This document shows positions 36,744 to 46,425 of a stretch of DNA of 64,000 bases, piece by piece. The stretch comes from JABMQW01 sp964439935 (lineage in GTDB: Bacteria; Fidelibacterota; Marinisomatia; Marinisomatales; TCS56). Every line of letters starts with the position of its first letter. The stretch's first letter is position 1. The translations under genes were made by a program, and so were the position numbers. Below the pieces are notes generated by a model that made no database searches, was not told the origin of the DNA, and saw only the letters and a list, made by a program, of their open reading frames with translations. The DNA is taken from positions 1-64,000 of the forward strand of contig CAYTPW010000004.1 in the NCBI GenBank assembly GCA_964439935.1, written 5' to 3'.

Positions 36744-37184
36744 TTATTCGCCAGGCGTGATCGGATCAAATTTCATATTGTTATATTTTTCCCACATTGT
36801 TTCTCCAGCCGCCTGCTGATAACGAAAGGCGAATTCCAACGCTTCATAGAATGGCCGATTCATAAAATCTTCATGGGTGTAAAATTGATCGATCCAACCA
36901 ACAAATTCGCTCATTTCAACTTCCTGTATCGAATCAAAAACACCGTAAACTAATTCCGCCATATTATTATAATACCAACTAGTTACGTCATTATATCCCA
37001 ATTGTTTTTTCATTGCGCTATGCGTTTCATAAACTTGTGTCAGGTAAGAAAACAGGAATATTTCTTTTTCGCCGGGAGTTAAGGTCTTCCAGTAAATAAC
37101 CACCGGTGACAGATCGGTTTCATGCTCAGGAACCTGCGCACCCAGCGTGTAGAATAAAACTACCAATACGATTGTCCAACGCAT
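36744..37184 (-). CDS. Small exported protein, paralogue of the one at 6893
   Basis: A 146-residue protein with a signal peptide (1-16). The mature part begins with YWKTLTPGEKEIF, matching the YW-x(4)-GEK-x(3)-F pattern of the protein at 6893-7351, and continues with a similar helical layout. Both have an N-terminal export signal and lie just after a housekeeping enzyme gene. Its start overlaps the stop of ispG by one base. No function is known. Confidence 0.65.
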   Translation of the reverse strand: MRWTIVLVVLFYTLGAQVPEHETDLSPVVIYWKTLTPGEKEIFLFSYLTQVYETHSAMKKQLGYNDVTSWYYNNMAELVYGVFDSIQEVEMSEFVGWIDQFYTHEDFMNRPFYEALEFAFRYQQAAGETMWEKYNNMKFDPITPGE

Positions 37185-38257
37185 TAATCTTTTCCTTCCG
37201 TTGCCTCAAATTTTTCAACCAGTTCCAACAGTCGGCTGATTGCCTCATCCTCTCTCACACGGCCCACACTTTGCCCTTTATAATACAACAATCCACCGCC
37301 TTTTCCAAAGGCTATCCCGAGATCGGTTTGATTAGCTTCACCGGGACCATTGACGGCACAGCCCATCAAGGCCACCGACATGGGTGTTTTTACATTCTTG
37401 AGGCGCTCCTCCATTTCTGCAGCGATCTTGAATAGGTCCACCTCCAGACGTCCGCAGGTCGGGCAAGCTACGATCGTCACACCTTTACTGGCCAACCCCA
37501 GCGACTTTAGAATCTCATACCCGGCCTGTACCTCTTTCACCGGATCGTCTGTCAAGCTCACGCGAATCGTATCCCCGATGCCTTCCACTAAAAGAGTGCC
37601 AATGCCAATAGCTGATTTTATCGTACCGGAAACGGCCGGTCCGGCTTCGGTCACACCTAAATGTACCGGGTAACTAAATTCTTCAGAAAACAGGCGGTAA
37701 GCCTCGATCATTAATCTAGTATCCGATGATTTCAACGATACAATAATATCACTAAAATCGTGCTCATGACAGATGTCAATATGATGTCTGGCACTGGCCA
37801 CCATGGCTTTTGCAGTTGGGAATCCGAATTGATCTAACAGCTTTTTTTCCAAACTACCGGCATTTACCCCAATCCGGATCGGTAGCCCGGCATTTTTCAG
37901 CTTGTCCAGTACAGCTTTCACCCGCTCCCGGGAACCGATATTGCCGGGATTGATACGGACTTTATCGACACCAGCATCGACAGCTGCCAGCGCCATCCGA
38001 TAATCGAAATGGATATCAGCAACCAGCGGAACCGTCATTTCACGCTTGATGGCCGGCAATGCCGCTGCTGCTTGTTGGTCAGGCACGGTCACACGGATGA
38101 TCTGGCAACCGGCTGCTTCCAACGCTTTGATCTGAGTTAGCGTTGCGGACACATCATGAGTTTTTGTGGTTGTCATTGATTGCACCGGGATCGGAGCTCC
38201 ACCACCGATCGGCACATCCCCCACTACTACCTGGTGTGTTTTTCGACGTTCATTCAT
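37184..38257 (-). CDS. ispG: 4-hydroxy-3-methylbut-2-enyl diphosphate synthase
   Basis: Fe-S enzyme of the methylerythritol phosphate pathway for isoprenoid precursors. An N-terminal TIM barrel with PVQSMTTTKTHD and NPGNIG is followed by the C-terminal cluster domain with CPTCGR and GCAVNGPGEA cysteines. Length, 357 residues, is the short bacterial form. Together with the polyprenyl synthase at 21.9 kb it shows that the organism makes isoprenoids through MEP. The stop meets the start of the small exported protein. Confidence 0.96.
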   Translation of the reverse strand: MNERRKTHQVVVGDVPIGGGAPIPVQSMTTTKTHDVSATLTQIKALEAAGCQIIRVTVPDQQAAAALPAIKREMTVPLVADIHFDYRMALAAVDAGVDKVRINPGNIGSRERVKAVLDKLKNAGLPIRIGVNAGSLEKKLLDQFGFPTAKAMVASARHHIDICHEHDFSDIIVSLKSSDTRLMIEAYRLFSEEFSYPVHLGVTEAGPAVSGTIKSAIGIGTLLVEGIGDTIRVSLTDDPVKEVQAGYEILKSLGLASKGVTIVACPTCGRLEVDLFKIAAEMEERLKNVKTPMSVALMGCAVNGPGEANQTDLGIAFGKGGGLLYYKGQSVGRVREDEAISRLLELVEKFEATEGKD

Positions 38258-38294
38258 TGTATATCAGTAAAATTAATTCGAATAGCCAGAAACA

Positions 38295-39437
38295 TCAATC
38301 AATTCCTACCCGATAGGGAATTTCCAGGTAAGCCTTAGCTTTTTGAATGGCAAAAGAAAAATTATCTAATTTAATTACGTTCCAGTAATCATCCACGGCG
38401 CTGCTCCGATTACCATTGATATCGTACAGTTGCCCTCTGAGTAAGAGTGCATTGGCCAGAACCGCATCCAGTTCGGCCTCGTATCCATCAACTGCTTGAT
38501 TCACGGCGACCAGAGCCGCAGAATGATCACTTCTAATAAAATAATACTGCGCCCATTCATAATGCAGATAACCATAGAAAGTAGTTTGATGCATCTCTGA
38601 TAAGTTCGCAAATTGATCATCGAGGTATAATAGTGAGGCATACCCATTTTCAAGATCACCGGTAATCATCTGGCAATGGGTCAATAATTGCTGGTAGTAC
38701 CAGTTTCCCGGGAAAGACTGAACAAGTTTTTCAGCCAAGGGTAAAGCTTTCCTGGGTTCATTCTCAATATACAGATACAAGTAAATGATTATGCCACTGG
38801 CTTCCATCCAGGAGAAATCTCCCTGGAAAGCTGCTGTGTTGATAGCCGCTCGCCCGGTTTCTTGCGATGGTTCCAATCCGAATAATCCGGCTCCGAATTT
38901 GAGTAATCCACCGCTCAGATCGGAGTAATATTCGACAATACCGATCGGCAGCTGGGCATCAATAAAATCAGGATTTTCCTCAGCTACCAACCGAATAATT
39001 GAAAAACCTTTGTAAGCATGCCACAGGGTACGGATCCATTCTTTGCGGCCCAGATGAATGCGGGCTTTTAATCCGATCGCTGAACCATAGTAGAGCCGGT
39101 AGACCGGTTTCCGTGGAAAGCGTTCGATTAATTCTTCATAAATTGGAATTATTTCGGCCAGATCCGCGGCTAAAACACGATAATTTTCCCCCACCGGATC
39201 GACCGCCTGACTGTGCTGATAACGAGCGGCGGCATATACCAGATGGACGGTAGGATTTTCCGGGAATTGCTGTCGTGCCGAATCCAGTAGGGCAACTGAA
39301 ACTTCGGTGTCATAATTATACCAGGCATTTATTCCGGTCCAGACTAGATTGTCGCCCGGTTCCGTTGCAACTGTAAAATTGAACAATAGCGCGCAGCAAA
39401 CACAGCATAATTTGAATATTCTGGTTCTATGCATCAT
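38295..39437 (-). CDS. Exported TPR-like repeat protein
   Basis: A signal peptide (1-25) and an all-helical, repeat-rich mature part of about 355 residues with TPR-like features near the ends. No enzyme motif is recognised. Such proteins usually scaffold complexes in the periplasm. It is transcribed in the same direction as ispG, 37 bases upstream of it, and follows a second, larger TPR protein gene after 73 bases. Confidence 0.6.
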   Translation of the reverse strand: MMHRTRIFKLCCVCCALLFNFTVATEPGDNLVWTGINAWYNYDTEVSVALLDSARQQFPENPTVHLVYAAARYQHSQAVDPVGENYRVLAADLAEIIPIYEELIERFPRKPVYRLYYGSAIGLKARIHLGRKEWIRTLWHAYKGFSIIRLVAEENPDFIDAQLPIGIVEYYSDLSGGLLKFGAGLFGLEPSQETGRAAINTAAFQGDFSWMEASGIIIYLYLYIENEPRKALPLAEKLVQSFPGNWYYQQLLTHCQMITGDLENGYASLLYLDDQFANLSEMHQTTFYGYLHYEWAQYYFIRSDHSAALVAVNQAVDGYEAELDAVLANALLLRGQLYDINGNRSSAVDDYWNVIKLDNFSFAIQKAKAYLEIPYRVGID

Positions 39438-39510
39438 CCGATCGTGGGATAGATTCTGCGAAATTATAAATCTATTATATATCGTAAACCTGACTATCGC
39501 TTACTAGGAT

Positions 39511-41223
39511 TCAACCGGTCTGCCGACTGATCAGTAACCAACCATGAGCACTATTATTTTCAGGATCCAATTCCAGGCTCCGCTGCCAGGCTGCCCGCGC
39601 CAGGCGTTTTTCATTCATTTTCCAGTAGGTAATACCCAACTCGGTATAAGTATCAGCTGTTTTAGGACGCAGCTCAATCACCTCCTGAAAACTAGCCAGA
39701 GATTCCTTGTACAGTTTGTGCTCACGGTAATGTTTACCAAGTGTCGTCAGCGCACCTGGCAGCCAGGAATAGGCATTCGAATTAACACTGATTGCTTTTT
39801 CAAATGTTGTCCGACCCAGAGATGCTTCGCCAGTCCTATTATACTCCATGGCTAAAATATAATATACTTGAGGCAGGTAATTCCGAACCTCGGTATGACT
39901 GGGCGCATAATGCAAAAGATCCTCCCAGGCACCGGCCGCATGATCCCATTCACCGGCCAAGTAATATGCCAGACCCAATTTATAACGGTAAGTTATCGAC
40001 AAGGAATTAATCCTGATCACCTGAGCGCATGATAACGCTGAATATAGATAGTTGCCCTGGTTGAAATACAAATCAGCCAGAGCGCGGTGGGCTTCCAGAT
40101 TTTCGGAATTTAAACCGGTAGCCTTTTGATAAGCGTTCCGGGCTGAATCGTGTTCATTGCGTTTCTCAAGAGCAACGCCTTGCAAGTAATAAAAGCCACC
40201 TTGCTGAGGATATTTATTTTGACCTTGTTCAGCCAGATCAAGTGCCCGGTCATTATTACCGGATTCCAATTGACGCTTGATCATAGTTATTAGTCCTGCA
40301 GCATCATCTGTTTGATGTTTTTTCAAATTGCCAGGTTTTTCAGCGACGGGAAAGCTATCCTGACTGCCTGACATCGAAGCAATCATATCAAGAGTTGCAG
40401 GATGATTGGAATCGATGGCCAATGCTTCGGTAAAAGCATGTTCAGCTTTACCCAGCTCTCCAATGGATGCGTAAAACGATCCCAGGTAAAAATGTGTATC
40501 CGGATTACGTGGCTGTTGATAGACCAAACGGAGATAAATATCTTTAGCTTTGCTAAGGTCATGCCTTTTTTCATACTCGCGAGCCAGTTGAAACTGCAGC
40601 ACCGAATTCCTTGGTTCTTTTCGTACACTCTTTTCCAGTTCTGATAATGAAAAAACAGGCTTTGATTCTAATCTCACAATTTGTCTTTTCGGAAGCGGTC
40701 GCAGATAGGAAATTGCCTGTTCAAGCTGGCGATTACTGCTGGTCAACTCGTCAGTCAGATTATAAATATCATCGGCTAGCTTGACAGTGTTAATTTGAGG
40801 CGGATCCACCGTTGTTGCTGGTTTAGCAACTGGTCGCCGGGAGGTTCCGGATGAAGGTCTGGTTGTGGCCTTTCTTTTTATTTCACCGGTCGGTTTTCTG
40901 GAAGACCTACTGGAAGGCTTTTTGGTTGAAGTTGGTCGTTTTTTCCGCGTTGTCGGCCGTTTACTGGATGGCGGCTTGGTTGTGGCTCTCTTTTTCCGGG
41001 TAGTTGGTCTGGTCGATTTTGAGGACTTGGTCGGAGATTTTTTCGAGCCGGTTTTATTACTGGTACGGGGCTTCTTTTTAGTCGGTCGTTTTTTTGATGA
41101 AGCAGGTTTCTTGGTGGTCTGTTTGGCGGACTTATCCTGAGCAAGTAAACCAGCTGTATCAACGGGGGCTCCGCTTAACAGAATAAGTAATACCAGTAAA
41201 CGAATTAACGATTTATGTAACAT
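39511..41223 (-). CDS. Exported TPR protein with a long basic tail at the N-terminus
   Basis: A signal peptide (residues 1-30) is followed by a very basic low-complexity region of about 105 residues (about 33-140 in the longer numbering) rich in Lys, Arg, Ser, Thr and Pro, with near-repeats of RPTTRKKR. The rest (about 190-573) contains at least eight TPR units. The tail looks like a histone H1-like or nucleic-acid- or anionic-polymer-binding segment, outside the cytoplasm if the signal is used. I chose ATG 41223 because GAGG lies at a normal distance from it; another ATG is at 41232. Function unknown. Confidence 0.65.
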   Translation of the reverse strand: MLHKSLIRLLVLLILLSGAPVDTAGLLAQDKSAKQTTKKPASSKKRPTKKKPRTSNKTGSKKSPTKSSKSTRPTTRKKRATTKPPSSKRPTTRKKRPTSTKKPSSRSSRKPTGEIKRKATTRPSSGTSRRPVAKPATTVDPPQINTVKLADDIYNLTDELTSSNRQLEQAISYLRPLPKRQIVRLESKPVFSLSELEKSVRKEPRNSVLQFQLAREYEKRHDLSKAKDIYLRLVYQQPRNPDTHFYLGSFYASIGELGKAEHAFTEALAIDSNHPATLDMIASMSGSQDSFPVAEKPGNLKKHQTDDAAGLITMIKRQLESGNNDRALDLAEQGQNKYPQQGGFYYLQGVALEKRNEHDSARNAYQKATGLNSENLEAHRALADLYFNQGNYLYSALSCAQVIRINSLSITYRYKLGLAYYLAGEWDHAAGAWEDLLHYAPSHTEVRNYLPQVYYILAMEYNRTGEASLGRTTFEKAISVNSNAYSWLPGALTTLGKHYREHKLYKESLASFQEVIELRPKTADTYTELGITYWKMNEKRLARAAWQRSLELDPENNSAHGWLLISRQTG

Positions 41224-41495
41224 TCCCAGCATACCTCGGTGGAAGAATTTACAAAATTTGCTTAAAATTGGAAGCTGATTTTAACTTATATTTATTTTGG
41301 GACAATTCCAGCATGATAACTGGCATTATTGCCTATACTCCTGGCCTGAATTCTGTTTGGACTGATTGATAAACATTTACCAATTTTTTCTTATATAAAT
41401 TAAACAAGGATCTGTAGCGCTATTGACAACTATGTTTTTGTCTGAATATCGTTTATTTTTAATACTATAAATTGTTATTGGATTGCTGGACCGAT

Positions 41496-42008
41496 CTATT
41501 GGTTAGCAGGTCTGAAACCATATTGTTTCTGGATGGACCAACCCGATACGTCACCACTAACATCCACCAGCGCACTTCCTGCAATTTCATAATTTGGTGC
41601 AAATCCAGTTTCCTTTACAATCGTTTGACGTTGATTTAACGGCATATTCTTGTAAATCAAACTTATATGAGGTTTAAAATGATAGGTCCGGTCCTGCTTC
41701 AAATCGGCTGCAAGAATTCCATTCAGGCGCTTTAAAGGTGCTGAAGGTATAATTTCTATAAAAACCGTTTTCCAAATATTATCCGATTCACCGACTCCAC
41801 TGGTACTCACACGAAATATTTCTTGATCAAGAAAACACCGATCGGTTATTGCGATCAATTTCTGCAATTTGGTTGCGATTGTTCCAAACAGGGTTATGTG
41901 TGGTAAGAAACAGGGAGATGAGTGAAGTAAGCTTAAACGTTGAGTAATTTTCTGCACGCTCTTCTGATCACTTTCAGAAAGCAATAACCAGATTGCATAC
42001 ATTTTCAA
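41496..42008 (-). CDS. 2H phosphoesterase (LigT/2'-5' RNA ligase-like)
   Basis: A 170-residue protein with the two HxT/Sx motifs of the 2H superfamily: PHITLFG (about residues 37-43) and PHISLIY (about 117-123). Family members act on 2',3'-cyclic or 2'-5' phosphodiester bonds in RNA or on ADP-ribose cyclic phosphate. No RNA-repair or tRNA-splicing gene is near, so the substrate is not known. It stands alone before a response regulator. Confidence 0.8.
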   Translation of the reverse strand: MKMYAIWLLLSESDQKSVQKITQRLSLLHSSPCFLPHITLFGTIATKLQKLIAITDRCFLDQEIFRVSTSGVGESDNIWKTVFIEIIPSAPLKRLNGILAADLKQDRTYHFKPHISLIYKNMPLNQRQTIVKETGFAPNYEIAGSALVDVSGDVSGWSIQKQYGFRPANQ

Positions 42009-42081
42009 TTTACTTTGGGTTTTATCGATTCTCGAATATTGGTTTAAATATAATCAAGAAATTATAAAAAATATCTTTGTA

Positions 42082-42465
42082 TTACTGACGTTTCCATCGT
42101 TTGATTGTCTCAAAAGCGCGCTCAGTATTTTCCATGATAATCCGTAAGTCGAAAGGTTTAATGAAATAATCATCAAAACCTGCTTCGCGGCACTCCACCA
42201 GGGCATAAATCGACGGATGACCGGTCATAGCAAATATCAAATCTACCGGGCGTTTTTTACGAACCTCGCGGCATAATTCAATCCCACTCATTCCCGGCAG
42301 GTGTAAATCGTAAAAATGGACCTGAATATTCTCACGAATAATTAATGGTAATGCTTCTTCCGAGCTCTCTACCGTAAACACCTCATAGCCTGCTTTTATA
42401 AAGGTATCACGCAATAAATCACGGATTGATTCTAAATCATCAACTATGATAATTTTTTGTTTCAT
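42082..42465 (-). CDS. Single-domain response regulator (CheY-like)
   Basis: A 127-residue receiver domain with the acidic pair IVDDL, phosphoacceptor Asp in FYDLHLPG, the Thr/Ser switch in AMTGHPSI and Lys in YFIKPFD. There is no output domain, so it must act by protein contact, as CheY does, or as a phosphate sink. No histidine kinase is in the window. A 351-bp region with no gene follows its start. Confidence 0.9.
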   Translation of the reverse strand: MKQKIIIVDDLESIRDLLRDTFIKAGYEVFTVESSEEALPLIIRENIQVHFYDLHLPGMSGIELCREVRKKRPVDLIFAMTGHPSIYALVECREAGFDDYFIKPFDLRIIMENTERAFETIKRWKRQ

Positions 42466-42816
42466 CAGTCGATTTCCTAACTGTAAAGACAGCTAAAAAT
42501 ACATCTATTTATCGGGTGATTATTAATATTTTTTTCCATTACTCAAATCATATCAATGCAAATCTCAATTCGTAATAGTAAATTATTTAATAAAAATTAA
42601 TTGGTGCGAATTTACTCTAGCATTCTTTACGGAATTTTCTACTTTATTATGGCATTTCATTAAAATATTATTCTTCCAGCTGGTCCGGTTAGATAAAAAT
42701 AAGAATACCATCATTTCTACCGATAATTGTATTGTGTGGTCAGTTGGCAATTACTGACATTAAATCAGATTCATTCAATCAAGGAACCGGATAAACCGCA
42801 GGACGGAGTCTTAACC
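42466..42816. other. Gene-free AT-rich interval between divergent genes
   Basis: I see no gene, tRNA or strong hairpin here. The stretch is AT-rich with short runs of T and A. It probably holds promoters for the response regulator (minus) and for the small gene on the plus strand; a GGAG-type site lies at its end, just before 42817. Confidence 0.5.
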
Positions 42817-43182
42817 ATGTACCTAGATATTCAAGCGGACAAATCAATAAAACAATTACTGTTTGAAGAAAAAGAGTATTTTGGTTCTTTGATCGAAAGA
42901 GCTCACTCCATTTCTGAAAATGATAGATCACTAATTAAGAAGTCTCTTGATACTTTAATTAACACTCGTCAACAATTAATCGAGTCAATCAATAATTTAA
43001 GTTATCAATTACCTGAAATTCCAGGAATGCCACTTGAAGAATTCCAGACTAAAACGCCTTCCAATTCTTTCCTTACCCATACCCTGATAATTATTGATGC
43101 TAAAATACTCGATCTTCTGCAAATATCCGCTGGTGAGACTTCTAATCAGAATCAATTTGTCGAGCAACAGTATATCAAATGA
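42817..43182 (+). CDS. Small protein of unknown function
   Basis: A mainly helical 121-residue protein, no signal peptide, no recognised domain. I take the ATG at 42817, preceded by GGACGGAG at suitable spacing, over an ATG at 42727, because the first 30 residues of the longer frame look unlike coding sequence. It ends 82 bases before the convergent end of the glycyl radical enzyme. The acidic-basic mix (KEYFGSLIERAHSI and LIKKSLDTLIN) may be a helical bundle. Confidence 0.5.
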   Translation: MYLDIQADKSIKQLLFEEKEYFGSLIERAHSISENDRSLIKKSLDTLINTRQQLIESINNLSYQLPEIPGMPLEEFQTKTPSNSFLTHTLIIIDAKILDLLQISAGETSNQNQFVEQQYIK

Positions 43183-43264
43183 TATAATGCGGATAGTAGC
43201 AGTCGGGGAGATTGAGCTCAGATTTTACCAATCTATGATATCCCATTCTAGGAGAATAGCAGTA

Positions 43265-45628
43265 TCAGGTAGCTTCGTGTTCTGTGCGCTTTATGATTTC
43301 ATTTTGCAGTTCTTCGGTCAGATCAACAAAATAATCACTGTATCCGGCAACCCGGACAATTAGATCCCTGTAATCCTCCGGATTAACCTGAGCTTTTTTT
43401 AAAGTTTCCGCCGTAACGACATTAAATTGTATATGATGACCGTCCATCCGGAAATAGGCCTGTACCAGGCTGGCAACTTTTGAAACACCTGTTTCGTTAG
43501 CCAGTATCTGCGGTGTGAACTTCTGGTTAAGCAGGGTGCCTCCTGTCCGGAGATGATCAATTTTACCGGCCGATTTCAGTACTGCTGTTGGTCCTTTCCT
43601 ATCGGCACCCTGGACTGGTGAAATTCCTTCTGATAATGGTTTTCCAGCCCTTCGTCCATCGGGAGTGGCCCCAACTTTACTGCCGAAGTAAATGTGCGAA
43701 GTAGTTGGCAGCAGGTTAATCCGAAAATGACCACTGCTTGTTGTAGAACGGCCATCGACGGCTGTAAAAAATGAATCAAAAATCCGTTGGGCCAGCTCAT
43801 CAGCAAAATCATTATCATTGCCATACCTCGGCGTTTCATCCAATACATTCTTATGCAGTGATACATCTTCATTAAAATCAGTGATCAAATCAGTCAGCAG
43901 CTCTGAAAATGTTAACGTTTGCTGATCAAAAACATGGTATTTAATCACTGACAATGAATCTGTGATCGTCCCCAGGCCAACGCCCTGAATATAGGCCGAA
44001 TTATAACGGGCTCCGCCAGCATTATAATCCAATCCTCTGGTTATGCAATCATCAATTAAAATTGAAAGAAATGGTGCCGGTAAATATTTTGTCCACAATC
44101 TCTCAATGACCAGATTACCTCTGATTTTAATGTTGATAAAATGAACCAACTGTTGTTCAAAAGCACTAAATAATTGATCGAATGTTTTAAACCGGCGCGG
44201 ATCCCCGGTAGCAATCCCAATTGCCTTTCCGGTACAAGGGTCAGTGCCATTGTTTAAGGTAACTTCCAGTACTTTGGGTAAATTAAAATAGCCAGTTAGA
44301 ATATAGGCCTCTTTTCCGAACGCACCAGCCTCCACACAGCCACTGGCACCACCGTTACGGGCGTCGCAATATGTTTTGCCCTGGCGAACGAGTTCGGAAA
44401 TAATAGCATCCGCGTTAAATATTGATGGTTGTCCGTAACCGGTTTTAATTATTTCCAGAGCTCGTTTGAGCAGTTTATCCGGTGTTTTTTTACTGATTTG
44501 AATCATGGAGCCCGGTTGGAGCAACCGCATTTCCTCAATTACATCGAGGATCAGATATGACATTTCATTAACTGCATCAGAGCCTGTGGCGGTCACACCT
44601 CCAATATTGATCAGACAGAAGTCAGTATAGGTATTACTCTCCTCAGCAGTTACACCAACCTTGGGCGGGGCTGGCTGATTATTGAACTTAATCCAGAAAG
44701 CCTGGAGGAGTTCCCGGGCTGATTCTTCTGACAAGCTGCCTTCCTTCAGTCCTTGACGGTAAAAAGCCAACAAATGCTGATCAAGCCGGCCAGGATTGAA
44801 GGAATCCCAGGTATTCAATTCAGTAATCACACCTAAATGAACAAACCAGTAATATTGAAGTGCTTCCCAGTAACTATCAGGTTTTTCCGCCGGTACCTTA
44901 CGACATATTGCTGCCATCAATTCCAGCTCATTTTTACGCTCAGAATCGTTTTCCAACTCCGCCAACTCATCCAGCTGATCTGCGTGACGATTGGCAAACA
45001 CAACCAGCGCGTTTGCAGCGATATCCATTGCCCGAAGCTCATCCCTTTTATCCAGGGCTCGGGGATCATTTTCAAAATCCAGATTCGCGACACTTTCTGC
45101 AATCTCCTGCCGGAAATCATTCATCCCACTGGAATAAATCTTATCATCAAGCACAGTGTGTCCCGGGGCACGCTGCTCCATGAACTCGGTGAAGATGCCG
45201 GATTCATAAGCCTGTTTCCAATCTTCATCAACCTCTTTAAAAATCCGGTCCCGCAGAGAACGACCCTTCCAGAATGGCATGATAAAATGTTTTTGTGTTT
45301 TTTTAACCTGATTACTAGCGGCAAAGGAAATTTTCTCCCTTTGATCTAAAATATTCAGATCATCAATCGTATGAGTACAGATTTCAGGAAAGGTCGGGGT
45401 AGCTTTAGGTTCCGGTCCCCTCTCACCAACGATTAGCTCACCAGGATTGATGCAGATTGTTTTATGGGTCAAAATATATTTAAAGGCCTGAGCACGCGCG
45501 ACCGGTATGGAAACCTGGTCACTTTTACCACTTTGATAATATTCCGTAAGCAGTGAACCCCTTTCCATTGATATACTTGGCTGGGCGACCAGACTTTGTT
45601 CTCTCAGTCGGGCAATACGTTCATTCAT
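43265..45628 (-). CDS. hypD: Glycyl radical enzyme, 4-hydroxyproline dehydratase-like (HypD)
   Basis: A 787-residue oxygen-sensitive glycyl radical enzyme. The radical site is G762 in RVAGYSDYF near the C-terminus, and the thiyl/base motif is GCVE with C431 and E433. H157 also occupies a family catalytic position. In HypD of Clostridioides difficile these residues are C434, E436, G765 and H160 (from memory), a constant shift of three, so I favour trans-4-hydroxy-L-proline dehydratase over pyruvate formate-lyase, glycerol or choline enzymes. It would make pyrroline-5-carboxylate from hydroxyproline. The activase lies directly upstream, and GGAGG in front of the ATG overlaps the activase stop. 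The symbol is that of the dehydratase, not the hydrogenase factor. Confidence 0.78.
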   Translation of the reverse strand: MNERIARLREQSLVAQPSISMERGSLLTEYYQSGKSDQVSIPVARAQAFKYILTHKTICINPGELIVGERGPEPKATPTFPEICTHTIDDLNILDQREKISFAASNQVKKTQKHFIMPFWKGRSLRDRIFKEVDEDWKQAYESGIFTEFMEQRAPGHTVLDDKIYSSGMNDFRQEIAESVANLDFENDPRALDKRDELRAMDIAANALVVFANRHADQLDELAELENDSERKNELELMAAICRKVPAEKPDSYWEALQYYWFVHLGVITELNTWDSFNPGRLDQHLLAFYRQGLKEGSLSEESARELLQAFWIKFNNQPAPPKVGVTAEESNTYTDFCLINIGGVTATGSDAVNEMSYLILDVIEEMRLLQPGSMIQISKKTPDKLLKRALEIIKTGYGQPSIFNADAIISELVRQGKTYCDARNGGASGCVEAGAFGKEAYILTGYFNLPKVLEVTLNNGTDPCTGKAIGIATGDPRRFKTFDQLFSAFEQQLVHFINIKIRGNLVIERLWTKYLPAPFLSILIDDCITRGLDYNAGGARYNSAYIQGVGLGTITDSLSVIKYHVFDQQTLTFSELLTDLITDFNEDVSLHKNVLDETPRYGNDNDFADELAQRIFDSFFTAVDGRSTTSSGHFRINLLPTTSHIYFGSKVGATPDGRRAGKPLSEGISPVQGADRKGPTAVLKSAGKIDHLRTGGTLLNQKFTPQILANETGVSKVASLVQAYFRMDGHHIQFNVVTAETLKKAQVNPEDYRDLIVRVAGYSDYFVDLTEELQNEIIKRTEHEAT

Positions 45629-45633
45629 GGGGA

Positions 45634-46425
45634 TTAACCTCCAATATTCACTGCTATTTTCCGGTCACTGAAATGATCAGCCATTTTGTCCAACTCAATA
45701 GCTGTCTGTGTTTTTTTCCGCTTCAGCCGATTCTTAATGCCATATTTATTGTACTTATTACCGGAAATGGAATTGTACGGTAGTAAATCGACTGTCATAT
45801 TATCGTAAGATTTCTCGATATAATCCGCAATACTCGTCAAGTTTTTTGCAGTGTCTGTCACCTTCGGTATCAATGGTATCCTTAGTCTCACCATTTCACC
45901 GCGCTCCAGTAATCCTGACAGATTTTCCAGAATCATGATATTATTGAGGCCAGTTTCCTGCTGATGCCGCTCTGGATCGATGAATTTAAGATCATATAAA
46001 TAGCAATCCACTAGGCCGGTCAATAGATCAAATACGTCAGCTGGCGCCTGACCGGATGTATCAACAATGGTTGTCAGACCTTCGGATCGACAAGATTTTA
46101 ACAATTCAACCAGAAAATCAGGCTGCTGGAGTGGCTCGCCACCAGACATGGTAACACCCCCACCAGATTGTTCATAAAAGATTCGGTCTTTTAAGATATC
46201 AACCATCACCTCCGAGACAGAAGACTGGTAACCAACCATTTCTCTGCCGACTTTTTTGTTATGTTTAAAAATTTCAAACTGCTCGATCTCCATATTATGA
46301 CACTCTGGATTATGGCACCACCAGCAGGTTAATGGACAGCCTTTAAAAAAAACAGTCGTACGGATGCCTGGACCATCATGAATGGCAAAATGCTTGATAT
46401 CGAAAAGGAGTCCTTTAATTGTTAT
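45634..46425 (-). CDS. Glycyl radical enzyme activase (radical SAM) without an ordinary start
   Basis: Generates the glycyl radical on the neighbouring enzyme. The radical SAM CxxxCxxC is in GCPLTCWWC, preceded by the family-typical IHDGPGIRT, and late motifs such as SGGEPLQQPDF fit pyruvate formate-lyase activase-like proteins. The homologous region runs back to an ATA at 46423-46425, yet there is no ATG, GTG or TTG in frame between that and an in-frame TAA at 46465-46467; the only in-frame ATG is at 46293, inside the protein and after the cysteine motif. Thus a non-standard start (ATA or ATT), a sequencing error or a broken gene is implied. Stop is 5 bases before hypD. Confidence 0.7.
   Translation of the reverse strand: MTIKGLLFDIKHFAIHDGPGIRTTVFFKGCPLTCWWCHNPECHNMEIEQFEIFKHNKKVGREMVGYQSSVSEVMVDILKDRIFYEQSGGGVTMSGGEPLQQPDFLVELLKSCRSEGLTTIVDTSGQAPADVFDLLTGLVDCYLYDLKFIDPERHQQETGLNNIMILENLSGLLERGEMVRLRIPLIPKVTDTAKNLTSIADYIEKSYDNMTVDLLPYNSISGNKYNKYGIKNRLKRKKTQTAIELDKMADHFSDRKIAVNIGG

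Noticed and set aside
40865..41140. A hydrophobic plus-strand open frame rich in Phe, Val and Leu
   Set aside because: It is the complement of the Lys/Arg/Ser-rich tail of the TPR protein, so its hydrophobic look is an artefact.
44837..45349. A 170-residue open frame on the plus strand opposite the glycyl radical enzyme
   Set aside because: It runs against well-conserved coding sequence and its composition is unlike a real protein.
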